This document shows positions 27,801 to 39,413 of a stretch of DNA of 64,000 bases, one piece after another. The first letter of the stretch is position 1. Every line of letters starts with the position of its first letter. The DNA lies in NCBI GenBank assembly GCA_947462335.1, contig OX381708.1, forward strand, positions 42,287,377-42,351,376, given 5' to 3'. The notes below the pieces were generated by a model that made no database searches, was not told where the DNA came from, and was given only the letters and a program-made list of their open reading frames with translations. The position numbers and the translations under genes are program-made. Source of the stretch: Harmothoe impar. Taxonomy: Eukaryota; Annelida; Polychaeta; Phyllodocida; Polynoidae.

Positions 27801-28873
27801 AAAACTGGATGTTACAGAACCCATATATATAATTATATACCATTTATTCATCTGAAACATATAGTACATCTTTACAGCTGTTGTTTGATATGGCAGAGGG
27901 TGGAGTGAGCGTTTCATTTATTTCTCTTAGTAATAGTGTTTTTCCTTCGAAGAGCATCCATATATATATATCCATTTTCCCTAGGCAGACATTGAGGAGT
28001 ACTGGTCTATGACGGCCCACATTTAAGGCCCTACTATCCTTCATTTCTCAGCCTTCCCATCTGATATGATCTGGCCTGCAGAAGGCCTATAAATATCTAG
28101 CACCTTTGGGGTGAAGATGGAGAGGGACACTGATGTTAAACGGGCCATATCGGGGGTATTTCACCTGAACATGACTGATAATTCAGCTGTATAGGATGTA
28201 TATACTAGCTATCTTTCTTACATATATCAGAAAGGATGTTAAATTTCTAGTTGGCACAGCTCCATTGAGATGGGTATTCCCCAATCCTTAATGATACCTT
28301 AGTATGAGCACATAATTTCCAGTGGATGTTTAAGGCCAAGCTGAGAATTATCAAGGGCGGTGAGGATGATTGCATCTATAGCTAAGAGGTAGAAAACACA
28401 GGATTCAAGACTACCCTATCAGCTAACCACATCGCCATAGCCCACCCTATTTGAGGTTCATGTATAGCATTGGCATTGCGATGGTGAAATTGTCCATTTC
28501 TATCAGTTTTGCATTTGAATTTAAACATCAATTTTATCATCCCTAGTGCAAGTGATCAAAGTATTTGCAGGCTTCATGGAATAAGCACATACATCAGCTA
28601 TTACCGGTAGTAGTGGTATTCCCTAATCTAATGATAAAATCATATTGGATCACGCATACAGCCAAATACCAGTTTATTGATTTCTAAGGGTCTCTCATTC
28701 AATTTCCAGATAAAAACCCATTAAATGACATGCTGCACCCTTTCAGCTAAAACTACCAATAATGTGGTATTATTTTATTGATTTTCACCCATTATGAGCA
28801 CCATAAATACCACGCACTAATGACAATAGCCATGAAACAGTTTTTCATTTTATGAATGACAAATTAGAGTACT

Positions 28874-28907
28874 TCGAACTGCCTTTGAGATCGAACTGCC
28901 TTTGAGA
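28874..28907 (+). repeat. Tandem duplication, period 17 bp
   Basis: Two exact copies of TCGAACTGCCTTTGAGA. Confidence 0.9.
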
Positions 28908-30527
28908 TCGACCCCCAAAAAAGCTGAATGACAGATTTAGCTCATTTACATGGATACGAGATAGCATCAGTCATTCCGAAATGTAACGGCATCTTATCTT
29001 TGTTAAGACTTCCTCTCTTAAATGTCTAAATGGACAGCACATACCTGATATCACTCTATAACCATAATACCTCTAAATATGTGTCCGGAGTTCATACACA
29101 GCACATTGTCCAGTATAGGCTGTTAATGGCTCTATTTCTGTAATGCTTGCTGTCGTTCCACATTCCTGACCGTTTCATGATTCTAAAGCATACCATGATG
29201 ATTTAATTCACAAATCAGGACGGTAGCTGAATTATGATGGTAAATCCTTACTCTTGATATAATATTCCCCCCATAAACATTTAATCAGTATTGTTTCACA
29301 GCCAACTGTCAACATTGAAGATGTATGAGTGTAGAATTGGGGGTGTGGGGGTATTTGTCAGTCTGTGTTGCCCTTGTTGTCTGAAGACGACATTGAAGGT
29401 GTCCTGGGTCTAGGTAGGACTGACGGTGTAGGGGTGGAGGTGGGCGGCTGGGGGGGGGGCTAAGAAGTAGGGGTAAAGTGGGATAAGGGGAAAGGGGGTG
29501 TTATGGAGGGGGTAGGGGGTCCTGACCGGGTTTCACCTTGTATTCAATTGTTGTTGACAATCGAGACGTTTCTCCTCCTCTAGCCCTTCTTCCGGCAGAC
29601 ATACTTGGATCCCGGTCTTAGACTAGCCTCAACCTACCTTTGGATCAACTCTATTTTACCAATACCTCATAATCCTATATGTCTAATCCTATAAGCTTAT
29701 AGACCGATTCATACATCGATATAAGCCAGTAATCTAATTACCATTCCTCAAGCCTCATGCATAGTCTGTAATCAATTTGCTTTCAGTCAATTATTCTTTT
29801 TACATTCATCTTTCCATATTATATAGACCATGCCTCCGATGGTCCCACTGTCATTCTTATTAATGTGCAATCATGGATATCAGAGCAAGTCTATTGAAGA
29901 CCTCAATTCGCCCCACCAGGGGCCCATCCTACATCCTCACAAATAGAGAGGCCACACTCCCAACCCATCCACCCATCCATAGAGGATATACCTCAGCAGT
30001 TATGAATCGTCCTGTTGTATCCCCTAGGCCTTGCTGCATCTCTAGGCTTCATACAAAGCCAGGTCAAAATATAAGGAATATATATGTTATATGATTAACG
30101 AGGTGTCATTATTAAGGTAACACACATACGCTCCTTCCCTGTCTATATTTCACTCTGTCCTTCTCCCTCGGGTGTGTCTCCTTACCCCTGTGCAGTAGCA
30201 TATTGCTACTAATATGATAATAATCTCATCTACTAGTTGCATTCATCTGCATGCCCCCCCCCCTTCTCAACCCCTCCTCCCCTCTCCATACGCGGCTATC
30301 CACCCTCTTACTCCCCCCATGCCCCTCGTCCACAACTCTACCTGTCCCGGAGCAGGCATTGTTATATTTTTATCATAACTCCAACTGTTGGCTCACATCC
30401 TCTTTAAATCAGTTCGGAATGCGCACAACCGACCAGGAACAATGGGAATTGTGGCTGACAAATGTATTTCCCCCAATCTCAAAACACTGCCCCCCTCTAC
30501 ACACACACTTCACCTCCCAACTCATCA

Positions 30528-30553
30528 CCCCCCCCCCCCACACACACACACAC
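30528..30553 (+). repeat. C-run followed by CA microsatellite
   Basis: About twelve C residues followed directly by a (CA)n run. Confidence 0.9.
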
Positions 30554-31876
30554 CTCTCATCAACTGTTACACAAAAGAGTCAAGTGTTTACTTACTGCTT
30601 GGGGACCAAGTTTCCCCTATTTCTTTCTCCCTGCTTTTGGGGGAAGTGGGGCTAAGGTATCAAGTAAAGATATAGGAGGATATCTAATGCATAGGGGATT
30701 GAGTAGACTCAAGGCTCTGGTGGTAAAATGTATGTCTAGGGAAGATGTTACACAGTGCATACATTAATACAGACACAGATAGTTATACTAACTACTTTCT
30801 CACTTCTCTCTCTAGCCCCTGTGGTATTGACCCGACTATCCAGCATTATTTGAATGGGAAGCTGTTGTTGGTATAGACGCAAGATGGGATTTCAGCGTCA
30901 GGCGACTGACTGTCACCGGAATGTGTCAAAAACACGACATTTGCAAGAACTGTACAAAGATTCCCCTTTTCGATCCCTTTTCCACAGAATCAGATATTAC
31001 AGTATCAAAATGAATTCAAATACCTGGGGAGAACAGGAAGACTCACTTTCATATTTTCTTATTCACATACAAAACCACTTGATACATGCTTATAGAAGAG
31101 AAATAGGTCTAGCCCCTTTGAACACAATAACTGAGCATGATAATGGTAGAGGTGGCTGTGGGGGAGGGGATCCACCATTTTGTGCAGGCCCCCAGCCATG
31201 ACGGAGAGTGACAATGTGTGCCATGACAGATGCCAATTCAACATGGCTAACAATCACACTGCCTCACCGCTATACAGACTACCCACAGAGAAAGCCTTAA
31301 AAGTCAATCCTCCCATCCTATCATATGACATAGGCATAGACATAGTTTGGAAGTTTCTTGTTTTTATATGTAAATGGTAAGAAGGAAATATGGCTCTGGT
31401 GAGGTGTCCATATCAGTGAGAGACATTCTAGTCTCCCAGGTCCCAGGTACTCATTTCAGATCACACACTGTCACTGGTGGGGTACAGAGCTTTAACAAAG
31501 TGGGTCGTTTTCCATCACAGGTCTACTGCATATTTTATCTCTTTATGCATAAAACCTTAGAACGCCTTACAAGAACTACCATCTAATACCTCTGTATAGT
31601 CATATGGAAAATACCTGGGAATTCTTTGACGTGTATAAGGAAATGTTAAGATTATATTCAAAATGACATGGTTCAATGCAATGTCTTCACCATTGGTGAT
31701 ATTTTCAGTATTCCTTTTACTGTAGTTTTCCTTTTTTTCCCTATATCACACAAGAAATCTGAGACACAGCTGTAAATAGCTGTGGAAAGATTGCTGTAAA
31801 AAGATTGACAGGTGCAACTTGAGAAAAGTTTTAGAAAATACATAAAGAAAAGAAAGAAAGATTATTTTTAACTCAC

Positions 31877-31952
31877 CCCTCACTCTGGACAATTTGTTGC
31901 AGGGTTTGTCTTCGGATTAGGACGGCATCTGTATCTGCACCTCCCTTGGAAC
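31877..31952 (-). CDS. Shank: Shank exon: short linker between SH3 and PDZ
   Basis: This 76-bp candidate exon lies between acceptor tttaatcattccag and a strong donor GAGGG followed by gtgagtt. With the G carried from the SH3 exon it reads GSKGGADTDAVLIRRQTLQQ and then IVQSEG. It ends with two spare bases, exactly what the PDZ exon at 4706 needs, so it can splice straight to PDZ. An alternative donor seven bases earlier (CAGA followed by gtgagg) would leave one base and not fit. No strong SHANK family match is known to me for this short peptide. Support is from splice sites, open frame and phase. Confidence 0.7.
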
Positions 31953-34440
31953 CTGGAATGATTAAAGCAAATAACTATCATAGCACCCACATTCCTTTAT
32001 CGTATATACACATTTCCCTATTTTGAATTCATTTTGCAAGTGCTTTATGCCATAACCTTGGCAAGAGTATTCAGGTGTAATGTATATGCGTTTCCCATAG
32101 CTGTACCTAAGGTATGCAAAACGTGTTAGTTGTGTTTTTAAAATGGAATTCACCCAGAAGCTACTCACACAGCAAAATATACAGTAATAAGAAGGAAAAA
32201 TATAATAATCCAAATTAATTGAGTGGTTTTACCATATGGGCCATGGGCACACCAAAAAAAAGGACACAAAAATGCGTGAAACATAATGTAGTAGGCCAAT
32301 ATGGTCTGACCCTTTTATATACCGAATACAGGCGGGCATTGTTTAAATAAAGACGTGTTGAAAAAACGTTAACGCACAATTACTCTGGGGTGTCACTTTT
32401 TAAATAGGACCTGTTACAAAACCAGTGATGTTTCCACCTTCACACTTTGGTAGTTAAGAGGTATGGCTTTACACTGGTTCCCTGTGCATTGATCCCCACT
32501 GGTTCTCAGTTTGGCAGAGCTGTCAGAGCTGGTAAACCAGGCACAGTAAACCAGACAGCCTCGTGATTAACTAGTTCATACAACTGACACTAGAGGCCAC
32601 CACTGTGTCATAGAAAAGGAACGGACAGATGGGTTAAAATGTGTCCAAAGCTCTCAAACTAGACTTAATTATCTGTGTACTTTAGTCACACTTGCACTAT
32701 GGCTATGAATACCAATGTGTAACAATACATATAGCCTCCTCCTATCCCCCCACCTTCCTCTTTCAAACCAGTACATACACAGTATAGAGTATGCCCATCA
32801 CGTAGGACATCTCTCAATCACAATCAACTCCCCATATAAAATGTATGTCACTTCTATTTTTGTTGTTGCATCATGTGATAACTGGTACCTAAGGCAAACA
32901 AAAATGTATTATATTGCTTTATCATTTATCATATGATTGCTACAATTTACATTACTATTTTTGTCAGCTTTCATAGATTAAAATACTGAAATGAAATGAC
33001 ACATCTTATATCTTCACTCAACATCCTGTAAAAAGCATTTCACTGAAAGAACTAGGACACAGCGAATGGAACTAAATGTTACGTTGACTTACATAACTGC
33101 ACAGCCCTGTTCCCATTAACTTTAGAACAGTAAATATAAAGCATTTAACATACCTGACCTGCAAAGATTTATCATGTTAGCCTACAGTATTAGGCATTTA
33201 TACTACACTCTCACCTGAATCTACCCAATCCTTTACCTTATTTAGGACACTAATTCTAAGGTAGCAGCATACACTATGTCCTACTGGTGGTAGTTACTAC
33301 ATGTAAGAGGAAGGTCTAATGCGGGTTAATCAGTTAATTACACTAATGGGAGTATAGAGGATATACTGTTCATAATTGTCTTGTTACCCTTCCATGCATC
33401 ATTGTCTAAGGGCTCATCAAATGTTTTAAGTTCCTATTATGAAACATGTCATGTGCGGTTTAATAAACTAACATGTAAGTTCAGGCATATTATAATTGCC
33501 AAATCTCATGTAGTACGTTTCAATCCTCATTGCATGGAACTATTCTACATGAAAGCTCATCATACTGAGAACGTATTGTATAGTAAGGAGAGACAGACAA
33601 AGATATCAGTAAGTGTGTTAGTACAGGGTGGCCATCTTTAAACCAAGCTAAATGCCTGTAATTGGCAAAAGTACAGGGATTGTAATCTCAACCATGCAGA
33701 CATGATGCATCAATTGCTATAGGACCAGTTGAACCTAAAGCCGGTTTTTCCACCTAGAGCACCGTACATCATTTCTCAAAAAGAAGGTCCATGGCTCTAA
33801 ATTATGTTGGGCTGTTCGAGACACATTCTAACCTGTTTTCCATTCATTAACACCTTTTGGGGAGATGTTATCACAGCTCTATCCGCTTGCAAATGCAATT
33901 CTGTTGGTAAAGGTTGCAAGAGATGTATAGTTACTTATCATAAAGAGCCAGCAACACACTTTGGATGCTTTTCTATCAAGCATGCCAACACCCAAGACAT
34001 GGTAGTAGAGAACTAGTGTATGCAGGAAGGTCTAGGTCTAAAGAGGTTATATTAGTGACTTGTTACACGCCTTTTGGGACAGAACACACTAGACAATGGC
34101 CATTGAGATTGCAAATTATTATTGTGTGATTTTTCATAGAGCAATCGATACCCATGCTGCTCAAATTTTGAATATCAATGATGGGGGATACATTTTACTT
34201 AAATATCAACTGATGGAGACACGTGTGTTTTAATGCCATTGTATAGTTATTTTCTAACTTCACTCCGTAAAATAATTCTTGATCTTTTGAGGCACGAAAT
34301 AGTCAAGCATTGGCATTGAGGAAGAAAGGAAAAAACAAGCTCCTCTCTCAGTCGGCACGCAATACAATTGAGGTTGGTTAGTACTTCTCAGGGACTATAT
34401 TATGCAGCGCAGGCCTACAAGTCTTCGTGCGTAATAATAC
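31953..34440. other. Shank intron, nothing recognised
   Basis: AT-rich intron between the second SH3 exon and the short linker exon. No coding, RNA or repeat feature could be supported. Confidence 0.6.
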
Positions 34441-34542
34441 CTTTGCGACGCATCTGTACTTCTTGGACACAGTTACTGGGGAACCAGCCCTCCTTCTGTC
34501 CAACGCGTCCTTCCCAGTAACCCTTCTCTCCCACACTCATCA
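34441..34542 (-). CDS. Shank: Shank exon: second half of SH3 domain
   Basis: This 102-bp exon runs from acceptor ataatttcag to donor AAAG followed by gtatta. Its translation, MSVGEKGYWEGRVGQKEG then WFPSNCVQEVQMRRK, matches the SHANK SH3 C-terminal half (LSIGEGGFWEG, then WFPADCVEEVQMR). The Trp-Phe-Pro motif typical of SH3 strands is kept. It is too short to stand out as an open reading frame and was found by reading for the motif. The intron downstream (34440 to 31953) is 2.5 kb. Confidence 0.95.
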
Positions 34543-36617
34543 CTGAAATTATGCCAATGACAGCTGTCAATCACCTGCAGACCACACCCATTAGGTTCTA
34601 GCCACGCCCAACCAGGCCTTGGCCACGCCCACCATGCTGTGTAATATAGGCAGTGTTAAGGCATAGTATTTGCGTGATCATTTTCACTCAACCTGCACAT
34701 TGTGGTTTTAAATGAGCCAAATGGGGGTGCATTATGTATCATAGGTTGGATAAGCAATAGAAAATGATGGATAGAGGTAGGGAAACATATCACCATATCC
34801 CAAATATAAACAATATGTTGGCAATACAGTTGCAATGAACAATAAATACAGTTGATTAAGTACAGGATCGTCACATGACCTCATGGGTAAAACTGATGAA
34901 CAATAATGGTTGGCTATATTCCTCTTGGAAAACAATTACAAAGTTAATAGTTGTATACCTTATCAGTTGCTCGCCCTTGTTTAACGCTAAGCGTATGGCT
35001 GATGGTAATTAACCTTAAATGTCACACAATGTAATCCTTGAACCCAAACTTAGGTGTCTTGACTTGGTTTAATGCTTAAACGATTTCAAATACTTAAAAC
35101 ACTATTATAGAGTGCCGCCAATATTCCGTCCCTATTGTTAGTATTGCCAAATCAGGCAAGACGCAAGAAAACCCATACAAGGGTGTGTCTCAAAAATATC
35201 CACAGCATCAAATAATGGGTAGCATTAACCTATAACTTTGGACCTCAAAAATAGCATCAGAAAATTGAATAAAACGGAAAAATATTGGAATCACAAAAGA
35301 TCAACAATGTAATGTATTCAATGGGACTAAAGCGCAGCATAGTGATAACGTCATGCAGGATAGAGCCTTATACTGAGAGACCAGCCGAAGGCTATGTACC
35401 TAATAAAGAGAATAGGGTAAGGGTAATTGTATTTTGCTGGGCTGGGGAGGTTACTGGAGGTCTACTCTAGTCTCACAGGGTTTCAGAATCGGAATGAGCT
35501 GGAGGAAATAGGATAAATAGGTAACATTATGGACAACGTTTCAGAAAATGAGTGGGCCAGCTGATATTGGATAGAGGCTGTAGATACCCACTATGGACAA
35601 TCCAAGTGTATCTTCTCTAATTTATATTCATGGATTTTTAAGATACAAGTTTGAGGGAGCACCCCCAGGGGAGGAGTGCATCTAGGCTACATGGTAGCAG
35701 GGGTTAAGTTCGGTCAGGGATATACAGTTGGCTCGAAATCAAAATTTATACTTGATTAACTCATCCAAAATAGGGGTTTCCTTAAGTGCACTAGAGCAGA
35801 CATCCACTAGAAGATAGCATGGGACACATACTCTCAACTAAAGATAGCATATTGCTTATGCGTTCTATAAGCTAGCACAGGCCTGCTTTACTATGAAAGG
35901 TTGGGGCTCAAAATGAATGACCACATCCCTTTATCCTCAACCCCTGATCTGTCATATCAAAATCTACATAATTTGTAACAAAAATACTAATCAGGGGTTC
36001 CCTTCTTAATTTCGTAGCCTGGAGCGACATATTCGTCGCAGGTCGAGGTGGTAAGGGAATGAAGGCAAAATTGGAGAGGGCAAAATGTTAGGGGTATTAG
36101 CTGTACAATAATTTCAAAATTGTCAATATCCTTGGGGAGAGGTTGGGTAGGGGCAATAACATGCCAGTTGCAGGGATCTGATCATCAAAACACTACGAGA
36201 TCAGACTCATGAGGAAATCAACTACAGCAAACAAGACAGATTCACAAATCTGTCAACAAAATCAACTCATATTGGCTGGGTGGTTGGGAGTCATTTCAAA
36301 TTTCAAGTCAAGTGCAGGAATTAATTGATTACACTTCTCGAACAATCATGGGGACAAGGTGATAACGAAGCAAGGCACTTAGGCATAGAGCCAAAATATG
36401 ACTTAGGCCTAAACCAACATCTAAGCATTTGATCATGATAAAAATATATCATTGTCAAGGCAACTGATCCAAAACTTGATGCAAGGCAGATGGTAGGACC
36501 TAGCAATATATCCAAGCAGCACCTAACAGTCCAAAAACGAACATAAAACTTATCAAAAACTTGAAAGGCAACATTCTAATAACTTAAAATCAAAAGCTAA
36601 TCAATGGATGCAGGAAC
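34543..36617. other. Shank intron within the SH3 domain, nothing recognised
   Basis: AT-rich intron that interrupts the SH3 domain. Apart from a few CCACGCCCA/CCACACCCA-type words at 34580-34632 next to the exon, no structure was seen. Confidence 0.6.
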
Positions 36618-36869
36618 CTTCAATGAATTGTCCCTTTTTCAGTTTGAGTTCGGCCTCGTCCTGCGGCTTGTAGCTTTTCACGCAGACAAAGGTGCGGCCT
36701 GGGAGGGCTGGGTACAGTCGTTGCCGCTGGTAACTATAGGTGGCAGCACCATTGGTGACCGTACGCTGCTGGGCATACGCCTGGGTGGCCGGGTGTGGTG
36801 GGGGGCGGGAATCCAGACTCAGACAGCGTTTGTCTACCCACCACGGCTTGCCTACACCCGGCTTTTGAG
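36618..36869 (-). CDS. Shank: Shank exon: linker and first half of SH3 domain
   Basis: This 252-bp exon follows acceptor tttatcatcag. It carries a Pro-rich and Arg-rich linker, then YPALPGRTFVCVKSYKPQDEAE, the start of the SHANK SH3 domain. Vertebrate SHANK3, as I recall it, has YSAVPGRKFIAVKAHSPQGEGE. It ends KLKKGQFIE plus one base. The phase-matched donor is GAAG followed by gttcctg, a poor match to the usual gtaagt. With that donor the join to the exon at 34542 restores the continuous SH3 strand, so the boundary is supported by protein homology more than by splice-site strength. Phase 1 at both ends. Confidence 0.93.
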
Positions 36870-38851
36870 CTGATGATAAAGGAAGTGGGAAGCAAAATAT
36901 GAAACTCATACTCACTGAACTATAACTCAATATAACTCAACTCAACTCTGTAGAATATACATTGTTATACTCTGTAATGTGTACAACATCAAAATGATTG
37001 CATACAGTGATGTGTAAACTACATGTGTGTGGTAAATTCAGGCTGCCTATTTGACTGAAAAGGCAAGGTCTTCTCAAAAGTCAGTAATCAACACAACCAT
37101 ACAAGCGGCATGTATAACATTTTGTCAACGATATTTCCCATGGCTAATACACAGGTGAATCCTTAATCATGACACATATCAGAACTGCATGTATGGGAAT
37201 ACACAATATAGAAACATGTAATAGCGTCTAGAGCAGTGGATATGAATTAATGTGTACACATTCTCAAGGTGAAAGAAACTCAGAACGATGATGGCTCCGA
37301 AGTAGTAAGCCTAACAGGTCGTCATAGTTAGTAGGTTTACTGGTTATATATTTAGTTGAAGTGCAATGCACCAGGGGGCATCACTGGACACGGGTGGATA
37401 GGCTGGAGTCTGAGGCTCTATCATACACTATAGACATACAGTATTAAAGTTACATCAACGCAAAACTAGTATAAGTCACTCACTCTGTCACACTTCTTAT
37501 CAAGGTGTAGTATGTACCAGAAGTATTGTCTAATTTGGATAACTATCACAGGTAAGAAATTTTGACAAAACATAGATCCAATGTAGTATCGAGACTTTCC
37601 TAGTCTGACATCCCACGAATTTCCTTCTAAAATGTCAAACACATTCAACATGCTCCATAGCTACAACTATATGTACACTCTACACGATTTAGTAGATTTA
37701 TTAACACTGTAACTTTTCAGAAGAAGACACATTCATAAAACTATACATGCAAAGTTTGCACCAGTTGACGCGTTTTCCACTATCCTAAAGTGCAAAGTCT
37801 GCTCCGGCTGCAAACCCCACTTTGCATGTACTACTACCAAGGTGTGGCAGCGTGTGGGTGTGTACTGCAGCTCGATGTTTTATTGTTACATACTCTACTC
37901 TAATACAATAAGGAGCCTGTATAACTGTGCACAAAACATGCTCTTTTCCTAACAGAAACACACTCAAGCAAAGAAGGGCTGGGCACAGGGCATCCCCATC
38001 TTAGGACTGTCATGTGCATGTAATGTGGTAATGCACTTAGGACGTGGGTTACACACCAGCAAATACTAGAGTTCCCCATATTGAAACGCAATAACAGTTA
38101 AGACATTATAAAAACATGTATGATAATGGTGCCAGTTCATTCTGAGCTTGAGCATGTCCCTTAGATATCTGAAGCACTTCATGCTGAAGCTGGTATCATT
38201 CAAGACGAATTTAGTATATTATATACTAAACTGCACACGACACACGCTAAAGACGACACTTAATAGCATACGTTACTGACACTTCTAGACACACATATAA
38301 TACAGCTGACAACACACAACAAAGAGCTACCCTACTGTACTCTGATGCAAAACTCTTGAATGTAAAGATAACTTACTGGGAGTGGTGCCATAGATTGCTA
38401 CATGCAACAAGTAACACATATATAAGAATTCAGGATATACACTCTTACGCTTTCATTCATTTATAAGATCATTCATTATCATTGTGGCATATATCATTCG
38501 AAATATCATTTAGAGGCGACTTTGTAATTGTACACCTACTCTACAAACTCCAAAGTACTATAAACCATGGACATTATCTGGTCTGTTAGGTTCAGTAGCC
38601 CACATGTAACACACCCATCACACACCAGATAGTATAAATAAATATATGCCATGCCTTTAAGGACTTCCATGTGGTACTTTAAAATGCTTAATCACCAGTG
38701 ATCGCTTATTTTTTCAACATATCTAATATTCTTATCCCCATACCCTGAAGAAGAGACAAGTACAGGCTCTACAAATCTCCAACGCACTCTTTCCCCCCTG
38801 ACCGCACCCCCCCCCCCCTCCCCCGTATCCCCAACAAGACAAGCTACTCAC
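36870..38851. other. Shank intron, nothing recognised
   Basis: Intron between the linker exon and the first SH3 exon. It holds a 12-base C-run at 38807-38818 and no supported gene. Confidence 0.6.
38807..38818 (+). repeat. C homopolymer near a Shank exon
   Basis: Twelve C residues, about 35 bases downstream (in gene direction) of the donor at 38851. Confidence 0.9.
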
Positions 38852-39121
38852 CTGACAATGACCCAGCACTGGAGATGCTCAAAGAGCGCGGAGAGTCCGA
38901 GTCGTAGCCCTGACGAAACAGCATGCCGGCGTTGGAGGCGTCGAACAGGTTACCATTGGACGAGTAGTGAGGATACCCCCCTGGGGTCAGGTATGGCGAG
39001 GAGGGCTTCCCACTGAAGGTCAGATTCAGCCTTGGGTCTGAGCGACTCCTCTGTAAGGTGCTCAGTGTTGGAGCAGCTCCTCGCCTCTTGTCGTTGTACT
39101 TGGGGATCTCCTGGAAGGGCA
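38852..39121 (-). CDS. Shank: Shank exon: linker between ankyrin repeats and SH3
   Basis: This 270-bp exon runs from acceptor cgttacag (before TGCCC) to donor TCAG followed by gtgagt. With the carried-in G it starts VPFQEIPKYNDKRR, matching the SHANK hallmark VPFRETPSYAKRR that follows the ankyrin domain. It then carries TLQRSRSDPRLNLTF, similar to the Ser-rich LQRS(A/R)SD segment of vertebrate SHANKs. The remainder is Ser/Gly/Tyr-rich and probably disordered. It enters and leaves in phase 1. The reading frame stays open upstream of the acceptor to an ATG at 39413 (separate entry), so the exon may also be used in longer form as a first exon. Confidence 0.93.
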
Positions 39122-39413
39122 CTGTAACGACCACAGTAGTTGAGGTAGGGATGAGAGGGGAGAAGGTCACTTTACGCTTTGGTTTTGCTTTTTTGGTAAT
39201 GTTATTATTGGTGTGGTTGTTGGTGGTTGTATGGTTGTTTTGGTGGTGATTGTTTTTAGTGGTGCTGGTGGTGGCAGCATGGTTGGGGTGGTGGTGGCGG
39301 GTGATGGGTTTCATAATGGAGGTTGTCCGGGTAGTAGTAGGCCCCCTACGTGGTACCAACATAGGCGGACGCTGTACAGGGGACTTTACCCCCTCTTTTA
39401 CTGTATTCTTCAT
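39122..39413 (-). CDS. Shank: Possible alternative first exon of Shank (in-frame 5' extension)
   Basis: Upstream of the acceptor of the 39121 exon, the same frame remains open for 97 more codons to a real ATG at 39413 with a good context (G at -3). The extension is Arg/Thr/Asn/His-rich, including runs such as NNHHQNNHTTTNNH, and ends in the basic stretch KKAKPKRKVTFSPLIP before joining the canonical exon. Mammalian SHANK genes use internal promoters that give isoforms lacking the ankyrin repeats. An isoform starting here would do the same while keeping SH3 and PDZ. The low-complexity composition means the open frame could also be chance. No promoter motif was recognised upstream. Confidence 0.4.

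Larger units (their letters stand above)
20497..31876. other. Shank intron; may hold promoter of the alternative start
   Basis: No exon is supported. The part nearest the long exon (about 20760-21560) is relatively G+C-rich with polypyrimidine blocks. It is where a promoter or untranslated exon for the 20496 start would be expected; a possible acceptor is taccccag ending at about 20519. The stretch also holds a short inverted-repeat element (23441-23679), duplications at 22078-22127 and 28874-28907, and C/CA tracts at 24805 and 30528. Confidence 0.5.

Noticed and set aside
30251..30655. 134-codon open frame, plus strand
   Set aside because: Driven by C-runs and CA repeats; low complexity only.
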